Assembly (NCBI GenBank): GCA_964410625.1
Contig: CAYPHY010000003.1
Location: 62,001-126,000 of the forward strand
Reading direction: 5' to 3'
DNA from: CAYPHY01 sp964410625
GTDB taxonomy: Bacteria > Chloroflexota > Anaerolineae > Promineifilales > Promineifilaceae
Length of the DNA: 64,000 bases
The notes under the pieces were generated by a model. That model searched no databases. It saw only the letters and a list, made by a program, of their open reading frames with translations, and was not told where the DNA came from. This document shows, one piece after another, positions 16,105 to 25,910 of this stretch; within the stretch, counting starts at the first letter, position 1, and the number at the start of each line of letters is the position of its first letter. The position numbers were made by a program, and so were the translations under genes.

Positions 16105-17638
16105 TAACGCCGGCCATCAGCAGCCCCAACGCCTCCGGGGTGGCGGCTTCGCGTGGCATTTCGCCCATCACCCGCCCCTCATAGAGGACAACGATGCGGT
16201 CAGAGAGGGCCAGGATTTCATCCAGGTCTTCGGAGATCAGCAAAGTAGCTGCCCCTTGCTCCCGTTGTTGCAATAAGCGGCCGTGAACATACTCCATCGC
16301 GCCGATATCCAGCCCGCGCGTCGGTTGGGCGGCCACCAGCACTTGCGGTTGGCGCGAGAGTTCGCGGGCCAGAATCAACTTTTGGATGTTGCCGCCAGAG
16401 AGGTTTTTCACCGGCGTCTTTAACGTCGGTGTTTTCACGTTGAAATCTTGCACCAGACCACGAGCCGCTTGCTCGATGGCGCGAAAGCGGAAGAAGCTGG
16501 CCTGGGCATACGGCCGTTGGTTATGTTCGCGCAAAATCAGGTTCTCGCTAACACTGAAATCGCGGATCATCCCATCCTTCATCCGTTCCTCCGGCACATA
16601 CGCCAGACCAATGTTCATGATCGCCAGCGGGGACTTGCCGGTGACATCCTGCCCGGCCAGATAAACCCGCCCCTTAGTGGCCGGCCGTAAACCTGAGATC
16701 ACCTCAGCCAGTTCTCGTTGTCCGTTGCCCGAAACCCCGGCCACGCCGAGGATTTCCCCCGCCTGGACGGTCAAACTAACCCCACACAGTGCCGGATGAT
16801 TTCGGTCATCCAACGCCCATACATCTTCCAGGGTCAACCGTGCTTCTCCGGGCGTTTTCTTAATCTTGTTCGGTTGGGGGAGCAGCGGACGGCCGACCAT
16901 CATCTCTGCCAGACTATGGCGAGTGGCGTCGGCAACCGGGACTGTGCCAACGTGACGGCCGTCGCGCAACACCGTCACCCGTTCGCAAAGCTGCAACACT
17001 TCATGGAGCTTGTGAGAGATGAAGATCAGCGCGTGACCGTCGGCCTTCATCTGCTGCAAGGTGACGAACAGTTCATCCACTTCTTGCGGGGTGAGGACGG
17101 CCGTTGGCTCATCCAGGATCAGCAACGCCGCCCCGCGATAGAGTGCCTTGATGATTTCCACCCGTTGCTGCTGCCCCACCGAAAGTTGCCAGACATAGGC
17201 ATCCGGGTCCACATGCAGGCCATAAGTCGCGGCCAGTTGCCGGATTCGAGCAGCCACCTGTTTCAGGTCGGTCAGGAAGCCCCGCGACGAGTTCAAGCCC
17301 AGGGCCACGTTCTCGGTCACAGTCAGCGTTGGCACCAGCATGAAGTGTTGGTGGATCATCCCAATGCCCAGGTTGATGGCGGCCAAAGGAGAGTGGATGG
17401 TCACCGGTTGCTCATCGAGCAAAATCTGACCCTGGTCCGGCTGGTAGAGGCCAAAGAGGATTTTCATCAGCGTGCTTTTGCCCGCGCCGTTTTCACCTAG
17501 CAGGGCATGGACTTCACCCGCACGGACATCAAAGTCCACATGATCGTTAGCCAACACGCCCGGAAAGCGCTTCACAATCTGCCTCATTTCCAGGCGCTCA
17601 ATGCGTGGGTGGCCGGAGGGGAGGGTGGTGTTGTTCAT
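16082..17638 (-). CDS. BMP-type ABC transporter ATPase (two NBDs), copy 1
   Basis: About 518 residues with two fused nucleotide-binding domains, as in ATPases of nucleoside/simple-sugar importers (YufO/RbsA type). Domain 1 has Walker A GENGAGKST, signature LSVGQQQRVEI and Walker B LLILDEPTAVLTP. Domain 2 has degenerate Walker A GVSGNGQREL, signature NLSGGNIQKLIL and ILVAAQPTRGLDIGA, the usual asymmetry of the family. It is the last gene of the transport operon, separated from the binding protein by a heptamer-repeat hairpin. The start at 17638 (MNNTTLP) excludes residues encoded by that repeat. Confidence 0.92.
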   Translation of the reverse strand: MNNTTLPSGHPRIERLEMRQIVKRFPGVLANDHVDFDVRAGEVHALLGENGAGKSTLMKILFGLYQPDQGQILLDEQPVTIHSPLAAINLGIGMIHQHFMLVPTLTVTENVALGLNSSRGFLTDLKQVAARIRQLAATYGLHVDPDAYVWQLSVGQQQRVEIIKALYRGAALLILDEPTAVLTPQEVDELFVTLQQMKADGHALIFISHKLHEVLQLCERVTVLRDGRHVGTVPVADATRHSLAEMMVGRPLLPQPNKIKKTPGEARLTLEDVWALDDRNHPALCGVSLTVQAGEILGVAGVSGNGQRELAEVISGLRPATKGRVYLAGQDVTGKSPLAIMNIGLAYVPEERMKDGMIRDFSVSENLILREHNQRPYAQASFFRFRAIEQAARGLVQDFNVKTPTLKTPVKNLSGGNIQKLILARELSRQPQVLVAAQPTRGLDIGAMEYVHGRLLQQREQGAATLLISEDLDEILALSDRIVVLYEGRVMGEMPREAATPEALGLLMAGVRAVESGE

Positions 17639-17649
17639 AGACGATTTAA

Positions 17650-17752
17650 GAAAGGAGATTAGAGACTGGAGACTAGGAGACTGAGAGACTTTAATCTCCA
17701 ATCTCTAATCTCTTAGTCTCTCAGTCTCTTAATCTCCTACTCTCTTCCTCTT
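17650..17752. repeat. Heptamer array with complementary arms, word gagactn
   Basis: GGAGATT, AGAGACT and GGAGACT units on the left; TAATCTC, TTAGTCTC and TCAGTCTC units on the right. It forms a long intercistronic hairpin between the binding-protein gene and the last ATPase gene of the operon. Confidence 0.8.
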
Positions 17753-19970
17753 ACTCGCTCGGGCCAACCATTCCTTCTAACAGTTGCGGCAGATACCAGA
17801 CTTCCTCATCGGTGGCGGTTGCGCCATCGGCGATGTACTCGCTGCCGTCTTGGAGGTTAATTGGGCCAGTCCAAACATTGATTTCACCCGATGCCATACC
17901 GGCGATGAACTCATCCAGGCTGGCTTGCATTTCTTCAGTCAATGCCGGGCCATTGATCCAGCCTACATGGGTCGTGGTATTGTCGGTCATGTCATCCCAG
18001 TTGGCTCCCAGCCAATCCCACGACTGTTCCCAGGAGCCGGAGGCAACGGCTTCGGCCGTGCTCAGATAGCTCGGCCCCCAGTTGAAGTATGGCACGCCGA
18101 GGCAGATGTCGGGCGCGTTGTCGCACGCTCCTTCATAGTCATAGGGGACCGCCCAGACCGTTTGCCCCTGTGCTGCCCGTTGGCCGGAAACATCAATTCC
18201 TTCGGTGGTATCAATACCACTCATCACCACATCTGCGCCGGTGTCAAAGAAGCTGTTGGTCACTTCTGTCGGATCGAGCGTGACGCCGGGGATGTTGAAC
18301 CAGAAGCCGATCCAGGTGACGGTGAAGTTGAGATCGTCGGCGCTCGCGCCACGATAGTTCTCATAACAGTATCGCGCCCCCAGATAGGCAGAGACAGCCA
18401 GGCGGCGTGTCTCGAAGTTGATCAGCGGGCCGAGGTAGCCAATGCCACCCGTTTCCGTTGCCAGCGCGGCCGCGCATCCGGCAATCGCCTTCATATCTTC
18501 CATTCGACCCATCAGATTACCCAGATTGGCCGGTGCTTCGCCAGTCAGCGCATCATCGCCGGAGATATTGATGAAGGTGATGTCGGGGTGTTGTTCAGCT
18601 ACAGTCAGCGTGTCTTCCTCAAATTCGTCCGAGGTGGTGAAGATCAAGGTTGCGCCATCGGCTACCATCCCATCTACCACGCTCTCCAGCGTTGCTTCTG
18701 GCTTGTCGGCCGGGTTAAGCGACTCGAAGACGATCATTCGCGAACCAGGGAGATTCTCCTCGACATAGAGGCCACCCTCGTAGTGGGCCTGGCTCCAACC
18801 GTGGTCGTTTTGTGGGCCAACCAACACCATGCCAAAGACGAGATCGCCCGCCGGTTCGGCCGCTTCCTCTTCCTCTGGTGCTTCCTCTTCAGCTGGTGGG
18901 GCAATATCACCAATTGAGATCGAGCCGTCAATGATTCCGGCAACCGTCTCATCGGCCAATGCCCGGACCTCGTCTGGTAGCGCATATTCGGGATTATAGT
19001 CCATCACCAGACCGCCATTTTCCAATGTCAGTGCAAAGGATTGGCCGCCCAACGTGCCTCCCTGGATGAGGCTGATCATCTCGTTTAGCGTGCCGGTCCA
19101 GTCATAGACCTGATTAGCGACAACAATGCTCGGGGCCAGCGACGTCTGGCTGGACTGGGTGCCAAACCAAATCGCTCCACTCTCTTCGGCGACGCCAATC
19201 GCACCGACGACCATTTGCGCCGTGCCGCTTAGAGCGTCGGCTCCGGCATTGACATGGGTCTGTGCCGCCTCCGTTGCCAATGCTACATCACTAAAAGAGC
19301 CGATGTAGTTGACATTGACTTGCGCGTCTGGGTTGGTGTCCGTTGCACCGACGGCGAAGCCATCCACATAGAGTTGTGCGTCGCCCGTCTCAATCGGGCC
19401 AACCACGCCGATGATCCCGCTTTCGGAAAGGCTGGCGGCAATCACGCCGTTGACATAGCCACCTTGCTCAGAACGAGCTTCATAGGCGAAGATATTGGGG
19501 ATGCCAAAGGTGTCTACGGTCGTCCCCCAGGCAAAGCTGGTATCGGGGAAGTCAGGGGCGATTTCCTGCAACGAACTGCCATACTGCGAGCCATGGGCGA
19601 TGACCAGGTTATAGCCCTGGCTGGCATAGTCGCGCAGCGCAGCGGCCGCGTCATCCACCACAAACATATTATCTGAGTAATCGAACTCGAAATTTTCCGC
19701 GCCCATCTCTTCTTGAATGGCTGTCAACGAATCATACATGCTCTGGCTGAAGGCCAGGTCGTTAATGGCGCTGGGCATGACAACGGCAACGCGGAAGGGG
19801 CCGCTCGGTTCGGCGGGTTCTCCTTCCGTTGGTTCTTCTGCGACTGGAGGGGCTTCTTCCCCTGGTTCCGTGGTCGCCTCAGTCGTTTCGGGAGTTGCTC
19901 CGCCGCCACAAGCAACCAGCATTAGTGCGAATGCTAACAGCAAAGGGATCAACAATAGTAAACGTTTCAT
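17751..19970 (-). CDS. Tandem BMP-family substrate-binding lipoprotein
   Basis: 739 residues. Signal peptide LLLLIPLLLAFALMLVAC with lipobox LVAC at about residue 21, so it is a lipid-anchored extracytoplasmic receptor. After an acidic Thr/Glu/Pro stretch come two complete BMP (PnrA/Med-like) domains: residues ~58-345 (VAVVMPSAINDLAFSQSMYD) and ~375-700 (FGMVLVGPQNDHGWSQAHYEGG), joined by a very acidic linker (PPAEEEAPEEEEAAEP). The usual family member has one such domain. The second resembles the basic-membrane-protein form that recognises nucleosides or thiamine-type ligands; the ligand is not known. AAGGAG lies just before ATG 19970. Its operon carries two sets of permeases and two ATPases. 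Confidence 0.92.
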   Translation of the reverse strand: MKRLLLLIPLLLAFALMLVACGGGATPETTEATTEPGEEAPPVAEEPTEGEPAEPSGPFRVAVVMPSAINDLAFSQSMYDSLTAIQEEMGAENFEFDYSDNMFVVDDAAAALRDYASQGYNLVIAHGSQYGSSLQEIAPDFPDTSFAWGTTVDTFGIPNIFAYEARSEQGGYVNGVIAASLSESGIIGVVGPIETGDAQLYVDGFAVGATDTNPDAQVNVNYIGSFSDVALATEAAQTHVNAGADALSGTAQMVVGAIGVAEESGAIWFGTQSSQTSLAPSIVVANQVYDWTGTLNEMISLIQGGTLGGQSFALTLENGGLVMDYNPEYALPDEVRALADETVAGIIDGSISIGDIAPPAEEEAPEEEEAAEPAGDLVFGMVLVGPQNDHGWSQAHYEGGLYVEENLPGSRMIVFESLNPADKPEATLESVVDGMVADGATLIFTTSDEFEEDTLTVAEQHPDITFINISGDDALTGEAPANLGNLMGRMEDMKAIAGCAAALATETGGIGYLGPLINFETRRLAVSAYLGARYCYENYRGASADDLNFTVTWIGFWFNIPGVTLDPTEVTNSFFDTGADVVMSGIDTTEGIDVSGQRAAQGQTVWAVPYDYEGACDNAPDICLGVPYFNWGPSYLSTAEAVASGSWEQSWDWLGANWDDMTDNTTTHVGWINGPALTEEMQASLDEFIAGMASGEINVWTGPINLQDGSEYIADGATATDEEVWYLPQLLEGMVGPSE

Positions 19971-19995
19971 TTCTCCTTCTCCTAAACTTTCAATC

Positions 19996-20052
19996 GTGTA
20001 GGACAATCCTCTGGATTGTCCATGACAAACCTCCGGTTTGTCACTACGGGTA
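19996..20052. repeat. GTAG-class double hairpin
   Basis: Two adjacent hairpins: GGACAATCCTCTGGATTGTCC and TGACAAACCTCCGGTTTGTCA, framed by GTAG and CTAC. They lie between the last permease and the binding-protein genes of the operon. Confidence 0.7.
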
Positions 20053-20084
20053 ATACAGTAATAGACCGATAGACACCACCTCCC

Positions 20085-21020
20085 TTATGCCTGTCCACGC
20101 TCGAAAATCTTGGTCAACGCCGCCGGTTGCCGCGCCCGCTGTGCCGAAAAGACCAGGACTAATATCGTCAACACATAGGGCATCATAACCGCAATATCAG
20201 AAGGAATGGGAAGACCCAGCACTTGTACCCACACTTGCAAGGCATTAACCATGCTGAAAATCAACGCACCTGCCAGCACGCCAAACGGCCGCCAGCTTCC
20301 GAAGTATACCAGTGCAACTGCGATAAAGCCGATACCATTGGTCAGGTTTTGTTGAAAGACATTGAGCAAGGCGATAGACAGCGACGCCCCAGCTACACCG
20401 GCCAGCATCCCGCCAATCGTCACGGTGATATAGCGAACCGTCGCCACGCTGACGCCTAATGTATCGGCCGCTGCCGGATTTTCACCTACCGCCCGTATCT
20501 TCAGCCCCAATGTAGTCTTGTTCAAGATAAACCAGGCGACCACGACGAGCAAATACGCGCCGTAGACCATGATATTATGGCTAAATAAGACGTCGCCAAG
20601 GATGGGCAGGTCGCTGAGGAAGGGAATGTTCACTGGCCGAAAGCCGCTGACCGTCTCGACTGAGCCGACCAGCCGTTGAAAGAGCAGATCGCTCATTCCC
20701 AGGCCAAAAAGATAGATACCAATGCCGCTAATCCCCTGCTCGGCCTGCAAGGTGACGCTGATAAAAGCCATGGCCAGCCCCATCAGCGAACCGACGACAA
20801 CGGCCGCCAACAACCCTAACCAGGGATTGCCGGTGTTGAAGACCACATAAAATCCGGCAAACGCGCCCATCAACATCATCCCATCCACGCCCAGATTGAG
20901 GACGCCGCTGCGCTGGCCGAGCATTTCGCCAACGGCCGCGTAGAGATAGGGCGTCGCCAGCCGGATGCCGGATGACAAAACGCCAATGATAACGGTCATA
21001 CTGAAGATGTCTTCAACCAT
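20085..21020 (-). CDS. BMP-type ABC permease (YufQ type), set 1
   Basis: A 311-residue inner-membrane permease of the BPD_transp_2 family with about nine helices. GEMLGQRSGVLNLGVDGMMLMGA is the diagnostic N-terminal segment, and NKTTLGLKIRAVGENPAAADTLGVSV is the cytoplasmic coupling loop. It lies 26 bases after the stop of the previous permease and pairs with it as the heterodimeric channel. Confidence 0.93.
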   Translation of the reverse strand: MVEDIFSMTVIIGVLSSGIRLATPYLYAAVGEMLGQRSGVLNLGVDGMMLMGAFAGFYVVFNTGNPWLGLLAAVVVGSLMGLAMAFISVTLQAEQGISGIGIYLFGLGMSDLLFQRLVGSVETVSGFRPVNIPFLSDLPILGDVLFSHNIMVYGAYLLVVVAWFILNKTTLGLKIRAVGENPAAADTLGVSVATVRYITVTIGGMLAGVAGASLSIALLNVFQQNLTNGIGFIAVALVYFGSWRPFGVLAGALIFSMVNALQVWVQVLGLPIPSDIAVMMPYVLTILVLVFSAQRARQPAALTKIFERGQA

Positions 21021-21046
21021 CTTTGTTTACCCTTTATCCCATTTGC

Positions 21047-22231
21047 TTATACATCCAACTCTGGCCGTTGTTCTTGAAAAGAGTCAGCTTGCTTCTGCGA
21101 CCCGGATACATTCGTTGAAGGCTCGGCCTGTTGTTGTGGTTCGGCCGCTATCTGGCGGCGACGGGCCAGGCGGCGGCTGAAAATTTCACTGCTGACGACA
21201 AAGACGACAACGAGGCCATTGAGCGCGGTGATCAGCGCCGAAGGCACTTGCACTGCCCGTTGCAAGGTGTTGGCCCCGACTAGTAGGGCGCCAAAGATGA
21301 AGGAAGCGGGGATCGTGCCAATGGGATGCAGCTTGCCAAAGAGAGCGGCGACGATGCCATTAAACCCGGCCGAACCGGTGAATCCAGCGGCCGAGCCATC
21401 GGTAAACATGCGATGATGGACGCCGTAGACCTGGATCGCCCCGGCGAGTCCGGCCAATGCCCCACTGAGCAAGAGGGCAAGGACGATCTGGCGCTTGACG
21501 TTGATCCCGGCATAGCGAGAAGCATCGGGGTTCAGACCGACCGCGCGAATGCGATAGCCAATCGTGGTGCGCCACAGAAAGATATAGACGAGAATGGCCA
21601 GCACAACGGCGATGGCCGCGCCGAGATGGAGCCGGGTGGGGACAAGACGCGGCAGATCAAACACCTGGGCCAACCGCGCCGTTTGCGGGATACGGGAAGC
21701 GGATTCGAGCTGGACGGGATCGATCATCGGGCCACGCAGCAAGAAGTTCATCCCCTGCACAGCGATCACATTGAGCATGATTGTGCTGAGGATTTCATTG
21801 ACGTTGTAGTAGGCTTTCAGAAAACCGGCCAACCCACCCCACAACGCACCGCCTAAGAAGCCGACGAATAGCGCAAAGGGAACTAACAGTATGGCCGGTG
21901 CATTGGGTAGCTGCAAGCCCACATAGGTGGCGGCAACGGCTCCAGCAACAAGCTGTCCCTCACCACCGATGTTGATCACCCCGCCGCGAAAGGCGATACA
22001 GATGCCAATACCGACGAGCAGCAGCGGGGTTGCTTTGACAATCGTGTCGGCGACGGCGTTCTGGCTGCCAAAAGCCCCTTCCCACAACGCCGCATAAGCC
22101 GCCAGTGGGTTTGCCCCTAGCAAGATCAACATCACTGCCCCCACCGCCAACGCCGCTAAAGTCGCCAATACGGGCAACAAAGCGTCGAACAAGCGGCCGA
22201 AACGAGGATAGGTCGTCAAGAAATCAAGCAT
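21047..22231 (-). CDS. BMP-type ABC permease (YufP type), set 1
   Basis: A 394-residue permease with IAFRGGVINIGGEGQLVAGAVAA and the coupling loop WRTTIGYRIRAVGLNPDASRYAGINV. The C-terminal 45 residues are a hydrophilic Gln-rich tail (PQQQAEPSTNVSGSQKQADS), absent from most relatives. It is separated from the preceding permease gene by a heptamer-repeat hairpin, which splits the operon into two transporter modules. Confidence 0.93.
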   Translation of the reverse strand: MLDFLTTYPRFGRLFDALLPVLATLAALAVGAVMLILLGANPLAAYAALWEGAFGSQNAVADTIVKATPLLLVGIGICIAFRGGVINIGGEGQLVAGAVAATYVGLQLPNAPAILLVPFALFVGFLGGALWGGLAGFLKAYYNVNEILSTIMLNVIAVQGMNFLLRGPMIDPVQLESASRIPQTARLAQVFDLPRLVPTRLHLGAAIAVVLAILVYIFLWRTTIGYRIRAVGLNPDASRYAGINVKRQIVLALLLSGALAGLAGAIQVYGVHHRMFTDGSAAGFTGSAGFNGIVAALFGKLHPIGTIPASFIFGALLVGANTLQRAVQVPSALITALNGLVVVFVVSSEIFSRRLARRRQIAAEPQQQAEPSTNVSGSQKQADSFQEQRPELDV

Positions 22232-22247
22232 AAAAGCCTTCCAAATC

Positions 22248-22347
22248 TTTGGAGACTAGGAGACTGAGCGACTGGGAGACTACATCTATCCAACCTCCCA
22301 ATCTCTAATCTCTTAATCTCTTAATCTCTCAGTCTCCCAATCTCTCT
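22248..22347. repeat. Heptamer array with complementary arms, word gagactn
   Basis: Same word family as 17650-17752: GAGACTA, GAGACTG, CGACTGG and GAGACTA on the left; CCCAATCTC, TAATCTC, TTAATCTC and TCAGTCTC on the right. It is intercistronic between the two permease pairs. Confidence 0.8.
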
Positions 22348-22349
22348 TC

Positions 22350-23324
22350 CTACTCCTCCTGAAACGTCGTTCCCAACGCTAATGGCGGCGAGACATGGAG
22401 GATGCTGCGTAGCGGCCGTTGCCAGCGTTGCGGCATCGCCTGGATGAAGCGTTCAGTGATGTCGCTGCCGACCGCCAATAAGACCAGAATCATCAATACC
22501 CAAGGGATAGCATTAAAGGCCACCACGGACACTTCGGGGAAGGTCTGTTGCAGAAAGGTTGCCAGCGCCTTGGTCGCGCCAAAGAGCAACGCGCCGAAGA
22601 GGGCGCGAAAGGGGGACCAGCCGCCAAATATCACAATCGCCAGCGCAATCCAACCGAAGCCGCGCGTATGGCCGTCTGACCAGCCGATTTTGACATTGAG
22701 CGAATAGGCTGCCCCGGCCAGGCCGACCAATGCACCGCCAAAAATCGTGTAGGCGTAGCGGATGCGGTTGATGTTGACGCCACGCGCAAAACCGGCCGTC
22801 GGCCGTTCCCCTGCGCTCCGCAACTGCAAACCGGCCTGGGTGCGAAACAGCCACCACCAGGTGAACACCACCAGCAGCAGCGAAAAATAGACGACTACAT
22901 CCTGGTCAAAGAGAATCGGGCCAATGATGGGGATGTCTTCGAGGATGGGAATACCGCTCCGGCGAACGACTGCACCCGGCGTGCGGGTGTAATTTTGACC
23001 CAAGAATGCGCTGAGATCATCGCCAAGCAAGGCCAGCACAAAGCCAATCGCCACCTGGCTCTGGCCGAGGCGGATGCTGCCAAAGGCGACAATGGCGGCA
23101 AACAACGCGCCCACGGCCGCCGCCGCCAAAAAGCCCAACCATACATTCTGCGTTAGCAAGCCAACGACAAAGCCGGTCATGGCCGCCATCAACATCGAGC
23201 CATCGAGCGAAAGATTGACGACGCCCGCCCGTTCGGTGAAGATTTCGCCGCAAACGGCGATGATCAACGGCGACGCTTGAAGCACAATAGAGGCGAGAAT
23301 GCTGACCAGTTGACTATCGTTCAT
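22350..23324 (-). CDS. BMP-type ABC permease (YufQ type), set 2
   Basis: A 324-residue permease. CGEIFTERAGVVNLSLDGSMLMAA and FRTQAGLQLRSAGERPTAGFARGVNI match the family segments seen in the set 1 member, but identity is low enough to suggest an old duplication or separate origin. It overlaps the upstream permease gene by 11 bases, so the two are coupled. The final residues HVSPPLALGTTFQEE precede the repeat hairpin. Confidence 0.92.
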   Translation of the reverse strand: MNDSQLVSILASIVLQASPLIIAVCGEIFTERAGVVNLSLDGSMLMAAMTGFVVGLLTQNVWLGFLAAAAVGALFAAIVAFGSIRLGQSQVAIGFVLALLGDDLSAFLGQNYTRTPGAVVRRSGIPILEDIPIIGPILFDQDVVVYFSLLLVVFTWWWLFRTQAGLQLRSAGERPTAGFARGVNINRIRYAYTIFGGALVGLAGAAYSLNVKIGWSDGHTRGFGWIALAIVIFGGWSPFRALFGALLFGATKALATFLQQTFPEVSVVAFNAIPWVLMILVLLAVGSDITERFIQAMPQRWQRPLRSILHVSPPLALGTTFQEE

Positions 23325-24432
23325 CGGCCGTCTCCAGATTATCTGCCTCTAACACTTCCGGGGTGATGATTTGATCAGTGACTCGTGTTGGTGGGCGACG
23401 GAAGAGACCCAATTTTCGGCCGTCGCCAAACAACAGCACAAACAGCACCATCACGCCGGTCAGAATTCCGCCCAGCGAAGAGTGGAGTTGAGTACGAAGC
23501 TGGAGGGCGATACTACCATTTAGCACAATGGAGAAGAACAGAGCGATCAGCGGGACCCAGAAGATGCGATAGGCAGCCAGCATCACCACCAGCAGCGCCA
23601 GGAAGCCAATCCCGCCGGAGATACTCTGGCGCAGGCTATCGAACCAGCTTAGGACGCGCACCGCGCCACCCAGCCCGGCTAACGCGCCACAAAGCATCAT
23701 CGCCAGGATGGTCTCTCGTTCGCTGGAGACGCCGAGCAGAAAGGCGGAATAGGCGTTCTTGCCCAATGCCTTCAGCTTCAGCCCCCAAAAGGTATTGCGG
23801 AGCAAGATAGCTACTACTGCAAAGAGAATAATGGTTAAAATGAGCGAGAGGGGGCTGAACGGTGAATCCGCATAGCGCGGCAGCAAGGCGGCTTTCTGAA
23901 AAGGTGTTGTGCCGCGAAAGGAGCCACCCTCCGGCGGTTGCCAGGGGCCGGAGATGAGATAATTAGTCAGGATGATGGCGAGATTGTTCAGCGCCAGACC
24001 GCTGAAAATTTCATTGACACGGCCGCGTGTCTTCAGCACCGCAGAAACGGCCGCCCACAACGCCCCGGCGGCCATCGCCGCCACAATTTCCAATGTAATC
24101 AAAACGGCGGCTGGCGCATTCACCGATAGCGCGACCCAACTGGCGGCAATCGCTCCCAGAATGATCTGCCCCTCGACGCCGATGTTCCACAAACCGGCGC
24201 GAAAAGTGACCAGTAGCCCCGTCGCGCTGAGCAATAATGGAATCCAGAAAGCCAGCACATTCAGCTGGTTTTTCTGCGTACCAAACGCGCCATTGAGTAT
24301 GGCCTGAAAGGCGCTGAGTGGCTCCGCGCCAAAAGCCGCCAGTAATAAGCTGGTGAACAGTATCGCCCCCAGCACCGGCACAATGGGCCAGAGTCGGTGG
24401 GGCCAGGGGCGAGGAGGGGTGTGTTGGTTCAT
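23314..24432 (-). CDS. BMP-type ABC permease (YufP type), set 2
   Basis: A 372-residue permease. FRAGLWNIGVEGQIILGAIAASWV is the diagnostic segment and LRNTFWGLKLKALGKNAYSAFLLGVS the coupling loop. Its ATG shares a base with the stop codon of the upstream ATPase gene and its end overlaps the next permease gene, showing tight translational coupling of ATPase, permease and permease in this half of the operon. Confidence 0.92.
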   Translation of the reverse strand: MNQHTPPRPWPHRLWPIVPVLGAILFTSLLLAAFGAEPLSAFQAILNGAFGTQKNQLNVLAFWIPLLLSATGLLVTFRAGLWNIGVEGQIILGAIAASWVALSVNAPAAVLITLEIVAAMAAGALWAAVSAVLKTRGRVNEIFSGLALNNLAIILTNYLISGPWQPPEGGSFRGTTPFQKAALLPRYADSPFSPLSLILTIILFAVVAILLRNTFWGLKLKALGKNAYSAFLLGVSSERETILAMMLCGALAGLGGAVRVLSWFDSLRQSISGGIGFLALLVVMLAAYRIFWVPLIALFFSIVLNGSIALQLRTQLHSSLGGILTGVMVLFVLLFGDGRKLGLFRRPPTRVTDQIITPEVLEADNLETADER

Positions 24433-25898
24433 TATGTGGCCTCTCCTCCAATCAAATGTCCCAACTCCTCAACATTGGTTTCGGCCGCGTTGACGATACG
24501 GAGCATCTCTCCACTGTAAAAGACGGCAATACGGTCGCTGCGCTCCAGAATTTCGTCGAGATCGGCCGATATAAAGACAATCGCCGTCCCGTCTTGCCGT
24601 CTTTGATAAAGCAAATCCCAAATCACATCCATCGAACGCACATCCAGGCCGCGTGTGGGATGCTCCAGCAATAATAATTTAAGCTGGCTGTTTAGCAAAG
24701 AAAAAAGAAGCCGTTGCTGGTTGCCGCCGGAAAGTTGATCGGCCGTTGAGTCCGGTTGCCCGATGATCTGGTATTCACGGACACGGCGACTCATTTCTTG
24801 ATTAGCGGCCTGCCAGTCCACAAAAAAGGTATGCTCTGGCCCGGCCAACACCAAATGCTCAGTCAGGCTCAGGTCGGCAACCAATCCTTCTTCCAGACGA
24901 CCGGCAGCCAGATAAGCCATACCCTGATTGCGCCGCTGGTGATAAGACCAGGTGGTGATCTCTTGTCCATCAAGGAAAATTTGACCCTGGCTCGGCCGCA
25001 GCAGACCGGCGCACGCTTGCAAGACCAGGCGTTGGCCGCTGCCTTCCAATCCCGCCAAGCCAAGCACCTCTCCGGCACGCACGGCCAGGTTTACATCGGC
25101 AACGGTCAGGTTATAAGTTGGCAGGGTGACATCGCGCAGTTCGAGCATCGGCCGTCCCAGTTCAAAGGACAGCCGTGGGCGGCGTTTGGGAATTTTGTCA
25201 AACATCATCGCCACCAGCAGTTCATTAAAGCAAGGCAACTCAGATTGGCCGACCAGCTTGCCGCGTCGCAGTACAAAGGCATGGAGGCATAAATCTTGTA
25301 CCTCTTCGAGCTTGTGCGAGACAAGAATGATCGTTTTGCCTTCCTCAAGAGCCAACTGGCGGATTGAGTTGAAAAGAACCTCCTTTTGCTCAGCACTGAT
25401 GCCGGTCGTCGGTTCGTCAAGGATCAATACCTCCGCGCCACCGGCTAGCAGGCGTATCAATTCCAACTGTTGCCGTTCACCGAGCGAAAGCGAGTCAATG
25501 GTCGCGTTGGGGTCAATGTCAAAGTTATAGCGTTGGGCCAGTTGTTGTAGCTCGCGGCGGGCCTGGCGGTAGTCGAGGCGTAGTCGGCGATCACGGCCCA
25601 ACAGGTAGTTGTCAATGACGCGAAAGGGAGGCAGGTCGAGCGGGTCTTGATAGAGCATTCCTACCCCCTTTGCCAGCGCATCGGCCGGGGAGTGAAAGTG
25701 AACCGGCTGGTCATTGAGCAATATTTGGCCGCTGGTTGGGGGCTGATAGCCGGAGAGTATCTTCATCAACGTACTCTTTCCGGCGCCATTTTCGCCAATC
25801 AGCGCATAGATTTTGCCTTCCTCAAGCGTCAGGCTGATGTTGTCGTTGGCTTTAAGGGTTCCAAATTGCTTGCTAATCTCTCGCAGTTCAACTTGCAT
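24432..25898 (-). CDS. BMP-type ABC transporter ATPase (two NBDs), copy 2
   Basis: About 488 residues; first gene of the operon. Domain 1 has Walker A GENGAGKST, signature LSLGERQQLELI and Walker B VLILDEPTTGIS. Domain 2 has GLEGSGQRLV, signature LSGGNQQRLL and LLLLEHPTRGLDVRS, the same asymmetric pattern as copy 1. ATG 25898 is preferred, with AAGGAT upstream. The ATPase at the other end of the operon differs in many positions, consistent with two full transporters. The promoter must lie in the 25899-25910 gap or within the upstream M50 gene, so the operon may also include that gene. Confidence 0.92.
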   Translation of the reverse strand: MQVELREISKQFGTLKANDNISLTLEEGKIYALIGENGAGKSTLMKILSGYQPPTSGQILLNDQPVHFHSPADALAKGVGMLYQDPLDLPPFRVIDNYLLGRDRRLRLDYRQARRELQQLAQRYNFDIDPNATIDSLSLGERQQLELIRLLAGGAEVLILDEPTTGISAEQKEVLFNSIRQLALEEGKTIILVSHKLEEVQDLCLHAFVLRRGKLVGQSELPCFNELLVAMMFDKIPKRRPRLSFELGRPMLELRDVTLPTYNLTVADVNLAVRAGEVLGLAGLEGSGQRLVLQACAGLLRPSQGQIFLDGQEITTWSYHQRRNQGMAYLAAGRLEEGLVADLSLTEHLVLAGPEHTFFVDWQAANQEMSRRVREYQIIGQPDSTADQLSGGNQQRLLFSLLNSQLKLLLLEHPTRGLDVRSMDVIWDLLYQRRQDGTAIVFISADLDEILERSDRIAVFYSGEMLRIVNAAETNVEELGHLIGGEAT

Positions 25899-25910
25899 TT
25901 CCAACAATCC

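Noticed and set aside
16718..17500. Open frame of 260 codons on the plus strand
   Set aside because: Shadow of the ABC ATPase gene on the other strand; no protein-like pattern.
17784..18917. Long open frame (377 codons) on the plus strand
   Set aside because: Antisense to the binding-lipoprotein gene, which has a full family match; composition is that of a shadow frame.
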